Shown here piece by piece: positions 29,040 through 37,255 of a stretch of 64,000 nucleotides of DNA. The DNA is from Nocardia sp. NBC_01503 (GTDB lineage: Bacteria > Actinomycetota > Actinomycetes > Mycobacteriales > Mycobacteriaceae). The notes under the pieces were generated by a model. That model saw only the letters and a list, made by a program, of their open reading frames with translations. It was not told the DNA's origin and ran no database searches. Both the position numbers and the translations under genes were made by a program. Numbering within the stretch: the stretch's first letter is position 1; every line of letters starts with the position of its first letter. The stretch covers positions 2,480,001 through 2,544,000 of the forward strand of contig NZ_CP109596.1 of the NCBI RefSeq assembly GCF_036327755.1, in the 5' to 3' direction.

Positions 29040-29486
29040 GTGGGGAAAGTGACCGCTGAGCCCCAACTCTCCTGGTCCACACCCCCGGCCGCACTGGCCG
29101 TCTGCGGTATCGGCGGGGTCGTCATGACCGTCGCCGCCTTCGTCACCGATGATGCCCCGGGCCGCCTGCTGATCGGCCTGGCCGCGGCCGGCCTGCTGTT
29201 CCTGGCCTTCATGGGAGTGCGGCAGCGCCCGCGCCTGGCCGTGGAGCCCGGACCGGAGCCCAAGATCGTGGTGCGCGGTATCGCCGGACCGCACTACTAC
29301 ACGCCGGAGCAGGTGCTGCGCGCCCGCATCGTGAACTACCGCCGCCTCGGCCGGCGCATGCCCATGCTGGAGATGGATGTGCGGCACGACGGTGAGGAAC
29401 GGCTCATCATCTTCGGACGCTGGGATCTGGGCACCCGCCCGGAGAACGTCCTGGACACGCTGCGCGCCTACCTCGTCAATCAGTAG
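29040..29486 (+). CDS. PH-domain membrane protein (Rv0010c-like)
   Basis: A 148-residue protein with two N-terminal membrane helices (about 18-37 and 42-60) and a small C-terminal PH-like domain (VRGIAGPHYYTPEQVLRARI and ERLIIFGRWDLG). It corresponds in position and layout to M. tuberculosis Rv0010c, between crgA and ppiA. The function is unknown. GTG 29040 and GTG 29049 are both possible starts; AGGAG at 29032-29036 fits the second with a long spacing. Two DnaA-box-like sites lie in the 64-base gap after crgA. Confidence 0.88.
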   Translation: MGKVTAEPQLSWSTPPAALAVCGIGGVVMTVAAFVTDDAPGRLLIGLAAAGLLFLAFMGVRQRPRLAVEPGPEPKIVVRGIAGPHYYTPEQVLRARIVNYRRLGRRMPMLEMDVRHDGEERLIIFGRWDLGTRPENVLDTLRAYLVNQ

Positions 29487-29497
29487 GCTCGAGCGAC

Positions 29498-30367
29498 TCA
29501 AGTCAGGCTCGGCGCACCCAGCGCGGTCACCAGGATCGCGATCACGCCGACCGCCGCCACCGCGATCCAGCCGATCCGCATGGCCATCGCGGGTGTGCTG
29601 GCCCGCAGCCAGCGCGGCAGGTACAGGATTCCGGCGGTGGCCGCCGTACCGGTCAGCAGGCCGCCCAGATGCGCCCAGATCGAGATACCCGGCACCGCGA
29701 AGGTGATGATCAGGTTGATCACCAGCAGCACCAGAATCTGTGTCAGGTTCTGCCGCGTCCGCAGCATCACCACCGCCACCGCGCCGAAGATGCCGAAGAT
29801 CGCGCCGGACGCGCCCGCCGAGGCAGTCCCCGGATCGGAGAACACGGTCACCGCGGCCGAACCGCCCAGCAGCGACACCAGGTACACGCTGATGAACCGC
29901 GCCCGCCCCAGCGCCAGCTCACAGTAGGGGCCGAGCACATACAGCGCGAACATATTGGCCAGCAGGTGAATCGGGCCGATATGCAGGAACCCGGAGCCCA
30001 GCACCCGGATCCACTCGCCGTGCCCGACCAGTGCGGGCACCAGCATCCAGTCCAGGAACAACCGGGAGAACTTGTTGTCCATCAGGCTGTGCGCCTGGAT
30101 GGCGGTGATCGCGAAGACGATCACATTCGCGGCGATGAGCGTCCAGGTGACATACGGCTCCGGGCGCTTGCCCGCCACCGCGCCCGCCTGATTGCGCACC
30201 GGCCGCACATCGGCGCGGCCCTGTTGCACACACTCCACACAGTGCTGGCCGACCGCGGCCGGGGTCAGGCACTCCGGGCAGGCCGGGCGCCCGCAGCGAC
30301 TGCACCCGAGACCGGTGGGCCGATCGGGGTGGCGGTAACAACTCTGAGCGGGTTGCTGCGGGTTCAT
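29498..30367 (-). CDS. Rhomboid intramembrane serine protease
   Basis: A 289-residue rhomboid protease. The N-terminal 48 residues form a zinc-ribbon or B-box-like module with Cys10, His13, Cys22, Cys25, Cys30, Cys33, Cys43 and Cys46. Six or more membrane helices follow. The catalytic serine is Ser187 in GASGAIFG and the catalytic histidine His233 in AHLGG; HLLANMF on the second helix is the conserved His/Asn region. Substrates are not known. It lies 28 bases after ppiA on the same strand, so the two probably share a transcript. Confidence 0.95.
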   Translation of the reverse strand: MNPQQPAQSCYRHPDRPTGLGCSRCGRPACPECLTPAAVGQHCVECVQQGRADVRPVRNQAGAVAGKRPEPYVTWTLIAANVIVFAITAIQAHSLMDNKFSRLFLDWMLVPALVGHGEWIRVLGSGFLHIGPIHLLANMFALYVLGPYCELALGRARFISVYLVSLLGGSAAVTVFSDPGTASAGASGAIFGIFGAVAVVMLRTRQNLTQILVLLVINLIITFAVPGISIWAHLGGLLTGTAATAGILYLPRWLRASTPAMAMRIGWIAVAAVGVIAILVTALGAPSLT

Positions 30368-30395
30368 GGCGAATTCTCTTCGGGGTCGGCCTGAG

Positions 30396-30923
30396 TCAGG
30401 CGATGGTGATCTTCTCGATCACGACATCGTCCTTGGGACGGTCATTGCGGTCGGTCGCGACATCGGCGATCAGGTCGACCACCTTGCGCGACTCCGGGTC
30501 CACCACTTCACCGAAGATGGTGTGCTTGCGGTTCAGATGCGACTGCGGGCCAACGGTGATGAAGAACTGCGAACCATTGGTCGCCGGACCGGCATTCGCC
30601 ATGGCCAGCAGGTAGCCGCGGTCGAAGCGCAGCTCCGGATGGAACTCGTCCTTGAACTCGTAGCCCGGCCCGCCGCGGCCGGTCCCGGTCGGATCGCCGC
30701 CCTGGATCATGAAACCGTCGATGATCCGGTGGAAGACCGAGCCGTCGTAGAACGGGCCTTCGCTGGTGCCGGAGGCGTTCTTGGTCTTGTACGGCGCGGT
30801 GCCGTCGGCCAGGCCGAGGAAGTTCCGCACCGTCGCGGGGGCGTGGTTACCGAAGAGCGCGACCTTGATGTCGCCATGATTGGTGTGCAGCGTCGCAACA
30901 GCAGTCTGATTCGGTGAGGTCAC
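30396..30923 (-). CDS. ppiA: Cyclophilin-type peptidyl-prolyl isomerase
   Basis: A 175-residue cyclophilin that isomerises X-Pro bonds. Catalytic-site motifs are FHRIIDGFMIQGGD (with the active Arg), NGSQFFIT and HTIFGEV. There is no signal peptide, so it is cytosolic. GTG 30923 gives the start TSPNQTAVATL, matching mycobacterial PpiA (Rv0009), which occupies the same position near gyrA. Longer upstream frames would run into the repeat element. Element copy D lies 70 bases upstream on the same strand. Confidence 0.95.
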   Translation of the reverse strand: MTSPNQTAVATLHTNHGDIKVALFGNHAPATVRNFLGLADGTAPYKTKNASGTSEGPFYDGSVFHRIIDGFMIQGGDPTGTGRGGPGYEFKDEFHPELRFDRGYLLAMANAGPATNGSQFFITVGPQSHLNRKHTIFGEVVDPESRKVVDLIADVATDRNDRPKDDVVIEKITIA

Positions 30924-30993
30924 GGGCTTCAGCCTAAGTGGTACCGCCGCAGCGACTCCGCAGCGGCAGGAGATAGTCGTCGCGGAGGCGACA

Positions 30994-31112
30994 ACTGATC
31001 TCGTACCGCCAGGGGTAACTCGCCGGGTACGGGCCAACTCGGCCACTTCGGATCCGGCGGCCGACGCGACGGTCGTGGCACCCAAGTCAGGCTTAAAGTC
31101 TCAGAGAGGCGG
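30994..31112 (-). repeat. ~120-bp intergenic element, copy D
   Basis: On the reverse strand it begins CCGCCTCTCTGAGAC, contains GAGTTACCCC (31012-31021) and ends GAGATCAGT. It is the most diverged copy, but both ends and total length (119 bases) agree with the other three. Its downstream end lies 70 bases from the ppiA start. Confidence 0.8.
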
Positions 31113-31175
31113 ACAGCCTGCCCGAATTCGGGCACAAATGTTGGCGAAAGCGTCTCGATAGGGCAGGCTCGGTCC

Positions 31176-31445
31176 GTGACTGACGGGGTTCCGGCCGATC
31201 TGGTGCGCCATGTGGCGGCTTCCACCGGTCTGCCCACCGCCATCGCGGCCCGGGTGGTCGCCGATGTGGTCGGCTACTTCGACGAGTCCGCCGAGGAGTT
31301 CGTGCGCCGCAGGCACGCCGAACTACAGCGGCGGCAGGTGCGCAATGCCGAGATCTGGCAGCGCATCGCGACCGAACTGGCCGAGCGCCGCGTGGCCGCC
31401 CCCGCATTCACCGAACGGCAACTGCGCCGCATCGTGTACGGCTAG
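31176..31445 (+). CDS. Small hypothetical protein upstream of glmS
   Basis: An 89-residue protein, mostly helical, that I do not recognise. The first half (VPADLVRHVAASTG, AARVVADVVGYF) looks like a compact helical or helix-turn-helix-like fold, and the second half is rich in Arg and Glu. There is no signal peptide or membrane segment. GTG 31176 is the likely start. It ends 34 bases before glmS and may be cotranscribed. The codon positions show the strong third-position GC bias of a real gene. Confidence 0.65.
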   Translation: MTDGVPADLVRHVAASTGLPTAIAARVVADVVGYFDESAEEFVRRRHAELQRRQVRNAEIWQRIATELAERRVAAPAFTERQLRRIVYG

Positions 31446-31479
31446 AGGCACCGCCTTACGTAGAGGAGACCTTCGCGCA

Positions 31480-33318
31480 ATGTGTGGAATCGTCGGATAC
31501 ATCGGGCACCGCGAATCGGTACCGGTCCTGCTGGAGGGGCTGCACCGGCTCGAATACCGGGGCTACGACTCCGCCGGACTCGCCGTACCGCATCGCGGTC
31601 GACTGCGCATCACCAAAACCCAGGGGCGCGTACAGGATCTGCGCAATCGCGTGGACGCCGAGGGCACCCGACTGCGCGGCACCGTCGGCATCGCGCACAC
31701 CCGCTGGGCCACCCACGGTGAACCCAGTGATGCCAACGCGCATCCGCACACCGATGGATCCGGGCGAATCGCCGTGGTGCACAACGGAATCGTCGAGAAC
31801 GCCGAACAACTGCGCGCCGCGCTCACCGCCGACGGCGTCGAATTCCTCTCCGACACCGATACCGAGGCCATCGCGCACCTCATCGCCGCCGCCCTGGACG
31901 GCGCCGAAACCCTGGAAGACGCCGTGCGCTCGGCCCTGCGCCACGTCGAAGGCACTTTCGGTCTGCTGGTCCTGGACGCGCGCCGCCCCGACGAACTGGT
32001 GGTCGCCCGCAATGGCAGCCCCATCGTGCTCGGTGTCGGCGACGGTGAGATGTTCGTCGCCTCCGATGTGGCCGCGCTGGTGCACCACACCCAGCGCGTG
32101 GTCTTCCTCGACGACGGCGAACTGGCCACCGTGCGCGCGGACGAATTCCGCACCAGCACACTCGGATTGGATGCCAGCCGCACCGATAAGACGCCCACCA
32201 CCATCGATATGGCGGCCGAGGACTACGCACTCGGCGGCTACCCGGACTTCATGCGCAAGGAGATGGCCGAGCAGCCCGACGCGGTCCGTCGCGCACTGCG
32301 TGGCCGGCTCGACGAACGCTTCGCCACCGCCATTCTCGGCGGTCTGAATATGGACGCGCGCGAACTGCGCGGTATTCGCAAGGTGGTGTTCCTGGGTTGC
32401 GGCTCCGCCTATTACGCGGGCCAGCTCGGTGCCCAACTGGTGGAGGAGCTCGCCCGCATCCCCGCCACCGCCGAACCCGCCTCGGAGTTCCGCTACCGCA
32501 ATCCCGTGGTCGATCCGGACGCGCTGTACATCGCCATCAGCCAATCCGGCGAAACCCTGGATACTCTTGCGGCCGTTCAGGAATTGCAGCGCAAGGGCGG
32601 CCGGGTCATCGGCGCGGTGAACGCGGTCGGCAGCGCCATCGCCCGCGAATGCGGTGCGGGCATATTCCTGCACGCCGGACCCGAGGTATCGGTCGCCTCC
32701 ACCAAGGCGCTCACCAATATGACCGTCTCCTTCGCCATGCTGGCCCTGCTGCTCGGCCGGGTCCGCGACCTCTCCGCGGCGGGCGGCGAACGCATCGTCT
32801 CCGGTCTGCGCGCACTCCCCGATGCCATCGAGGCGGTGCTGGAACAGGACAAGGAGATCGCCGAGATCGCCGAACGCTTCGCCAAGGCGCGCAGCATGTT
32901 CTTCGTCGGCCGGGTACGGGGCTGGCCGGTGGCGCGCGAGGGCGCGCAGAAGCTCAAGGAGATCTCCTACATCCACGCCGAGGCGTACCAGGGCTCCGAA
33001 CTCAAGCATGGCCCGCTGGCCCTGATCGACCCCGAGATGCCCAGTGTGGTCCTGATCCCGGGCGATGAACTGCTCGCCAAGAACATCAGCACCATCGAGC
33101 AGATCAAGGCCCGTGGCGGTCCGGTCATCGCCATCACCAATACCGATCTGCCGGACGGCCTGGCCGATGCGGTGATCCGGGTCCCGGCCGTCGCGACCGA
33201 ACTCGACCCGATCATCCTCACCATTCCGCTGCAACTGCTGGCCTACCACATGGCCATTGCCCTGGATCGGGATGTGGATAAGCCGAGAAACCTCGCAAAG
33301 AGCGTTACCGTCGAGTAG
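31480..33318 (+). CDS. glmS: Glutamine-fructose-6-phosphate aminotransferase
   Basis: A 612-residue enzyme that makes glucosamine-6-phosphate from fructose-6-phosphate and glutamine, the first step toward UDP-GlcNAc for peptidoglycan. The N-terminal amidotransferase domain starts with the nucleophile Cys2 (MCGIVGYIG) and includes RLEYRGYDSAG and HTRWATHG. Two SIS sugar-isomerase domains follow, with GCGSAYYAG, ISQSGETLDT, ASTKALTNM, and the C-terminal DKPRNLAKSVTVE that closes the active site. ATG 31480 follows GAGGAG. In M. tuberculosis glmS lies elsewhere (near mrsA), so this may be a relocated gene or a second paralogue. Confidence 0.96.
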   Translation: MCGIVGYIGHRESVPVLLEGLHRLEYRGYDSAGLAVPHRGRLRITKTQGRVQDLRNRVDAEGTRLRGTVGIAHTRWATHGEPSDANAHPHTDGSGRIAVVHNGIVENAEQLRAALTADGVEFLSDTDTEAIAHLIAAALDGAETLEDAVRSALRHVEGTFGLLVLDARRPDELVVARNGSPIVLGVGDGEMFVASDVAALVHHTQRVVFLDDGELATVRADEFRTSTLGLDASRTDKTPTTIDMAAEDYALGGYPDFMRKEMAEQPDAVRRALRGRLDERFATAILGGLNMDARELRGIRKVVFLGCGSAYYAGQLGAQLVEELARIPATAEPASEFRYRNPVVDPDALYIAISQSGETLDTLAAVQELQRKGGRVIGAVNAVGSAIARECGAGIFLHAGPEVSVASTKALTNMTVSFAMLALLLGRVRDLSAAGGERIVSGLRALPDAIEAVLEQDKEIAEIAERFAKARSMFFVGRVRGWPVAREGAQKLKEISYIHAEAYQGSELKHGPLALIDPEMPSVVLIPGDELLAKNISTIEQIKARGGPVIAITNTDLPDGLADAVIRVPAVATELDPIILTIPLQLLAYHMAIALDRDVDKPRNLAKSVTVE

Positions 33319-33345
33319 CTTTCGCCGTCCATCCGACCGCTACCC

Positions 33346-33365
33346 CGCGCACCTTTTGGTGCGCG
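33346..33365 (+). terminator. Hairpin after glmS
   Basis: CGCGCACC and GGTGCGCG form a perfect 8-base-pair stem around a TTTT loop, 28 bases past the glmS stop codon. No T-run follows. Confidence 0.55.
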
Positions 33366-33393
33366 AAACGCTTTGCTGTGCCAAAGTGGTCGG

Positions 33394-33576
33394 ATGGGCA
33401 TGGGGCGTTTTCGGAATCGGATCATCGTTGCGGCAGTGCTCGCGATCGCGGGCGGTGCCGTCGCATTCTTCGTGAGCCGACGACCCCAACCCCCGGCCCC
33501 GGCCGCGGAGCCGCCGCGCCTGGGTTATTCGCGCAACGGCTCCACCCCCACCGCGATCGCGGAATCCACCCACTGA
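33394..33576 (+). CDS. Small membrane-anchored hypothetical protein
   Basis: About 60 residues from ATG 33394: a basic start (MGMGRFRNR), one membrane helix (IIVAAVLAIAGGAVAFFV), then a Pro/Ala-rich tail. Starts at 33373 or 33400 are also possible. I do not recognise it. It sits between glmS and a reverse-strand ABC permease gene and could be a short membrane peptide or a non-gene; codon bias is weakly supportive. Confidence 0.45.
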   Translation: MGMGRFRNRIIVAAVLAIAGGAVAFFVSRRPQPPAPAAEPPRLGYSRNGSTPTAIAESTH

Positions 33577-33605
33577 GTGGGTAATTCGCGCATTTCGGGC
33601 TAGGG

Positions 33606-34448
33606 CTAGCGGCTCACCGACCGCTTGTACTGCGCCAGCGCCAACGGCACGAAAATCGCCAGAATCACCACGACCCACAGCAATGTGGTCACCTCGGGAT
33701 GCCGCATCGGCCATACATCGGCGCTCGGCCCCATCGGACTGGTATTGCCGAACAGATTGCGACTGGCCTGCGTCACCGCCGATACCGGATTCCACTCCGC
33801 GATCACCCGCAGCACCGTGGGCAGCGTCGCAGTCGGCACGAAGGTATTGGCGATGAAGGTGAGCGGGAAGATCACCATGAAGCTGGCGTTGTTGTAGACC
33901 TCCGGCGCCCGCACCAGCAGCCCGACCACCGCCATGATCCACGAGACGGCGTATGCGAAGAGCAGCAACAGCACATAGGCGAAGACCGCGTCCAGGAATG
34001 ATCCGCGAATCCGCCAGCCCACCGCCAGACCGGTCAGCGACATCACCACCAGGCTCACCACATTGATGCACACATCGGCGAGCGTGCGGCCGATGAGCAC
34101 CGCCGACGGCGCCATGGGTAGTGACCGGAACCGGTCGATGATCCCCTTCTGCATATCCTCGGCCAGGCTCAAACCGGTGAAGGTCGCACCGAACACCACG
34201 GTCTGCGCGAAGATGCCCGCGATCAGGAATTCGCGATATGAGGTGCCCTGCAACTGAATCGCCGAACCGAAGACATAGGCGAACAGCAGGACGAACATGA
34301 TCGGCGACAGCGTCGAGAAGATCAGCACATCGGGCACGCGCCGAATCTTGATGACATTGCGCTTGGTAATGGTGACGCTGTCGGTGAACACCATGGCCAG
34401 ACGCGCTGTGAGCGAAGGCTTTTCGGCGGTGAGTAGTGCGGCGGTCAT
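33606..34448 (-). CDS. ABC-2 type exporter permease (DrrB-like)
   Basis: A 280-residue permease of the ABC-2 family with six membrane helices. It matches DrrB-type daunorubicin or glycolipid exporters, with the typical early stretch RNVIKIRRVPDVLIFSTLSP and the later SFMVIFPLTFIANTFVPTATLP. The ATG at 34448 overlaps the stop of the ATPase gene by ATGA, so the two form one transporter. The substrate is not predictable; mycobacterial relatives export complex lipids. Confidence 0.93.
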   Translation of the reverse strand: MTAALLTAEKPSLTARLAMVFTDSVTITKRNVIKIRRVPDVLIFSTLSPIMFVLLFAYVFGSAIQLQGTSYREFLIAGIFAQTVVFGATFTGLSLAEDMQKGIIDRFRSLPMAPSAVLIGRTLADVCINVVSLVVMSLTGLAVGWRIRGSFLDAVFAYVLLLLFAYAVSWIMAVVGLLVRAPEVYNNASFMVIFPLTFIANTFVPTATLPTVLRVIAEWNPVSAVTQASRNLFGNTSPMGPSADVWPMRHPEVTTLLWVVVILAIFVPLALAQYKRSVSR

Positions 34449-35437
34449 CGGTTGCCTCCCGTGGACGGCTCGGCGGACTTCGCGCCGTTGATCAATTCGT
34501 CGGCCTCGTGACCGGTCAGCGACAGGAAGACATCGTCGAGCGAGGGCCGCCGCAGACCGACATCGTGAATCACCACTTCATGTTTGGCGAGCTGCCCGAT
34601 GGCATCCACCAGCGCCTGCGAACCGTCGCTCACCGGCACGATGATGCGGCGCAGACTCGGTTCGAGCCGAATCTCCCCCCGCGCCAAGCCTTCCAGTGCG
34701 CGCTGCGCCACCGCCAGACTGTCCACATGGTCCACGACCAATTCGATACGGTCGCCGCCCACAAGGGCTTTCAGCTGATCCGCGGTGCCCTCGGCGATCA
34801 CATTGCCGTGATCGATGACGGCGATGGAGTCGGCCAGCCGGTCCGCCTCCTCCATGTACTGGGTGGTCAGCAGCAGCGTGGTGCCGCCCGCGACCAACTC
34901 CTCGATGACATCCCAGAGATCCTGGCGCGCACGGGGATCCAGGCCGGTGGTGGGTTCGTCCAGGAACAGCACCGGCGGATTCGCGACCAGCGCGCCCGCC
35001 AGATCGAGTCGGCGGCGCATACCGCCGGAGTAGCCCTTGACCGGACGATCGGCGGCATCGGCGAGGCGGAAACGCTCCAGTAGCTCGCGCGCGCGGTCCT
35101 TACTGCGCTGGGTGCCCATGTGATAGAGGCGGCCCACCATCTCGAGATTCTCGAAACCCGTGAGGTATTCGTCGACGGCGGCGTACTGACCGGAGGCGCC
35201 GATGCGGGCGCGCAGCAGCTGCGGATCCTTCAGTACATCCACCCCCGCGACGGTGGCGCGACCCGAATCCGGGATGAGCAGGGTGGTGAAGACTCGGACG
35301 GTGGTGGTCTTGCCCGCGCCGTTCGGGCCGAGCAGGGCGGTGACGGTGCCCTCGGGCACCGAGAGATCGAGTCCGTCAAGAGCGACCAGTTTGCCGTACT
35401 TCTTGACCAGACCCTCGGCGACTATTGCGTCGGGCAT
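34445..35437 (-). CDS. ABC exporter ATPase (DrrA-like)
   Basis: A 330-residue ATP-binding subunit. Walker A is GPNGAGKTTT, the signature is YSGGMRRRLDLAGAL, Walker B is PVLFLDEPTTGLDP, and the switch His-region is LLLTTQYMEEAD. The C-terminal extension (about 235-315) and the RRPSLDDVFLSLTGH tail are typical of DrrA-family drug-resistance ATPases. ATG 35437 (MPDAIVAEGLVKKYG) is used; a start five residues upstream is possible. It is translated together with the permease. Confidence 0.94.
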   Translation of the reverse strand: MPDAIVAEGLVKKYGKLVALDGLDLSVPEGTVTALLGPNGAGKTTTVRVFTTLLIPDSGRATVAGVDVLKDPQLLRARIGASGQYAAVDEYLTGFENLEMVGRLYHMGTQRSKDRARELLERFRLADAADRPVKGYSGGMRRRLDLAGALVANPPVLFLDEPTTGLDPRARQDLWDVIEELVAGGTTLLLTTQYMEEADRLADSIAVIDHGNVIAEGTADQLKALVGGDRIELVVDHVDSLAVAQRALEGLARGEIRLEPSLRRIIVPVSDGSQALVDAIGQLAKHEVVIHDVGLRRPSLDDVFLSLTGHEADELINGAKSAEPSTGGNR

Positions 35438-35731
35438 GATTCTCCTGATGTCTCGCGATGCGGCAGCCGCAGGGGCTCTGAACTGCACAGATGCTGCTGA
35501 ACAAATCGGACATACGGGTCTGAGTATGCCCCGGCGGGGCATTTGTATCCACGCATTTCCACGGTGGCCCGGTCGGGCCGGGAACGGCGAAGGCCGCATC
35601 CCGTGGGGGTCCGGCGGTGCTCGGATTGCCGGGACGGGATGCGGCCACCTCGATAATCCGCCCGCACGCGGGTGCGGAACGCGAGTAGTGCGCTACTCGA
35701 ATCCAATTCGCCGACACGGTGATCCCGGGCA

Positions 35732-35745
35732 CGAACGTATGTTCG
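35732..35745. promoter_or_regulatory. LexA (SOS) box-like palindrome
   Basis: CGAACGTATGTTCG fits the actinobacterial SOS-box core CGAAC-N4-GTTCG exactly. The flanking bases (A and C) do not complete the outer T/A pair. It lies about 90 bases before the 6C RNA and 295 bases before the divergent ABC ATPase start. Confidence 0.6.
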
Positions 35746-35824
35746 CACGGGGGTACGACAGGTTCCGCGTGAAAAAATCTTTGAACGCGGTGCCCCGATT
35801 TACACGCAAACAGCCGGTGTCGCG

Positions 35825-35830
35825 TAGGAT
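35825..35830 (+). promoter_or_regulatory. Putative -10 element of the 6C RNA
   Basis: TAGGAT lies seven bases before the first stem of the 6C RNA. A TTTACA at 35799-35804 is a possible -35, although the 20-base spacer is long. Confidence 0.5.
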
Positions 35831-35836
35831 CGTTCC

Positions 35837-35910
35837 CGTCGGCCCCTCCCCCCCGGGCCGACCTACGCGGGCCTCGGCTAACTCCCCCCCTTCGCCGAGG
35901 CCCGCCCCTA
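35837..35910 (+). ncRNA. 6C small RNA
   Basis: Two adjacent hairpins each carry a run of cytosines in the loop, the defining layout of the actinobacterial 6C RNA motif. Stem 1 pairs 35838-35845 (GTCGGCCC) with 35855-35862 (GGGCCGAC) around a C-rich loop. Stem 2 pairs 35867-35878 (GCGGGCCTCGGC) with 35894-35905 (GCCGAGGCCCGC) around a loop with seven Cs. C-rich loops of this RNA are thought to pair with G-rich ribosome-binding regions of target mRNAs. Exact ends are inferred from the stems and the putative promoter. Confidence 0.9.
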
Positions 35911-36073
35911 TGTCCGCACCCGGTCCCGCCTCCCCGCGACCTTCAGCAAAACCGGGGTGCTCGAGCAGTTGCGTTGGCCGCCTGCGGTTTCGAAGTGGCT
36001 CAGTCAGCCCGCACCCCGGGATTACCCCGAACGGAACCAGATCGGTTGTCGCGTTGGGTCGACGGGTGAAGAT

Positions 36074-37099
36074 TCAGACCAAGGGGCGGATTTCATTGCG
36101 GCGCAGGACGTGTCCGTGCAGGCGGTTGATGCCTCGGACGCGGACCGTGCGCAGGTCGCGAAGATCGAATTGCGGGTTGCCCCTTATGGCTTGGGCCGCG
36201 CCGTCGTCGATCAGGACGGTGCCCGGGCGGGCGACGCCGGTGAGGCGGGCGGCCACGTTCACCACCGAGCCGTAGAGGTCGCCGAAGCGCTGTAGGACGT
36301 CGCCGTAGGCCAGACCCACCCGGAGCTCCTGGGTGACGCCGTGCGAGGCCGTGGCGGCCTCCTGGATGGCCAGGGCGATGCGTGCGCCTTGGTCGGCGGT
36401 ATCGGCGGCGAACATGACTTCGTCGCCGACATTCTTGATCACCCAGCCGCCGTGCGCGGTAATCGCGTTGCTGGTGGCGGTTTCGAAGGCCTCCAGCAGT
36501 GCGGAGAGCTCCTCGGGATCGAGGTGGCGGGTCAGGCGGGTGTAGCCGACCATATCGGCGAAGCCGACCGACAGCACCCGCATGGTGTCCCCGGCGACCG
36601 CGCCATTGTCGAGCGAGCGTGAGATCGCGGCATCGAGGTGCCTGCGGAATGCGTAGCGCTGCAAGGCTTCGAACTCCTCGACCACCTCGGCGGTGACGGC
36701 CCGCGCCACCTGCTCGCGATCGGCGGCGGGATCCTCGTCGGTGCGCGCGGCGATCCGGGCCAGAATCTCCTCGGTGACCAGATCCACCTGCCACTCGGCC
36801 AATCGCGCCATGGAACGGCCCAGCGTCCGCGCCGCGGTGGTCTGCCGGTGAGTATCGGCCGACGCCAGCACATTCAAACGACTGAACGCCTTGGCGGCCT
36901 CGACATCGGCATCGGTGTATTCGACGGCATCGTCATCGGGATCGGCCGGAAAACCGAGGGAAACCCACAGTCGGCGGGTCAGCGACGACGGCACTCCCGT
37001 GCGCTTGGCGACCTCGCGGCGATTGTATTTACGCGGCCCGTTCAGCAGGTACGGCTCCACCACCGATTGGACCAGTTTGGAGATCTCCGGGGAAGCCAT
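36074..37099 (-). CDS. Class III adenylate cyclase with regulatory N-domain
   Basis: A 341-residue soluble cyclase that makes cAMP from ATP. The N-terminal ~160 residues are helical and resemble the regulatory domain of pH-responsive mycobacterial cyclases such as Rv1264 and Rv2212; NRREVAKRTGVPSSLTRRLW looks like a helix-turn-helix. The catalytic domain (about 170-335) shows the metal aspartates in VGFADMVGYT and KNVGDEVMFA, with the substrate lysine next to the second, and YGSVVNVAARLTG for the transition-state Asn and Arg. ATG 37099 is the start. The gene is flanked by the 6C RNA and tRNA-Ala and has no obvious operon partner. Confidence 0.93.
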   Translation of the reverse strand: MASPEISKLVQSVVEPYLLNGPRKYNRREVAKRTGVPSSLTRRLWVSLGFPADPDDDAVEYTDADVEAAKAFSRLNVLASADTHRQTTAARTLGRSMARLAEWQVDLVTEEILARIAARTDEDPAADREQVARAVTAEVVEEFEALQRYAFRRHLDAAISRSLDNGAVAGDTMRVLSVGFADMVGYTRLTRHLDPEELSALLEAFETATSNAITAHGGWVIKNVGDEVMFAADTADQGARIALAIQEAATASHGVTQELRVGLAYGDVLQRFGDLYGSVVNVAARLTGVARPGTVLIDDGAAQAIRGNPQFDLRDLRTVRVRGINRLHGHVLRRNEIRPLV

Positions 37100-37174
37100 G
37101 CCGTCACCTTACGGGGCGAAGGCATTCGGAATTGTGGCGCTGTCATGTGTCACGACGCACAGCGGAAAAAGTTG

Positions 37175-37247
37175 TGGAGCCTAGGGGAATCGAACCCCTA
37201 ACCCCTGCCTTGCAAAGGCAGTGCTCTGCCAATTGAGCTAAGGCCCC
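37175..37247 (-). tRNA. alaT: tRNA-Ala (anticodon TGC)
   Basis: On the reverse strand it begins GGGGCCTTAGCTCAATTGG and ends AGGCTCC plus discriminator A. The anticodon loop CTTTGCAAG in the stem TGCC/GGCA gives TGC. It is part of the conserved gyrA-DUF3566-tRNA-Ile-tRNA-Ala block of Mycobacteriales. Confidence 0.97.
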
Positions 37248-37255
37248 GAGCCGGA

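Larger units (their letters stand above)
35438..36073. other. Regulatory/ncRNA region between ABC exporter and adenylate cyclase
   Basis: About 640 bases without a protein gene. It holds a 13-base inverted repeat (GGCCGCATCCCGT 35592-35604 with 35634-35646), the small palindrome CGAGTAG/CTACTCG at 35682-35699, a LexA-type box at 35732-35745 and the 6C RNA at 35837-35910. The segment 35911-36073 shows nothing recognisable. Confidence 0.6.
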
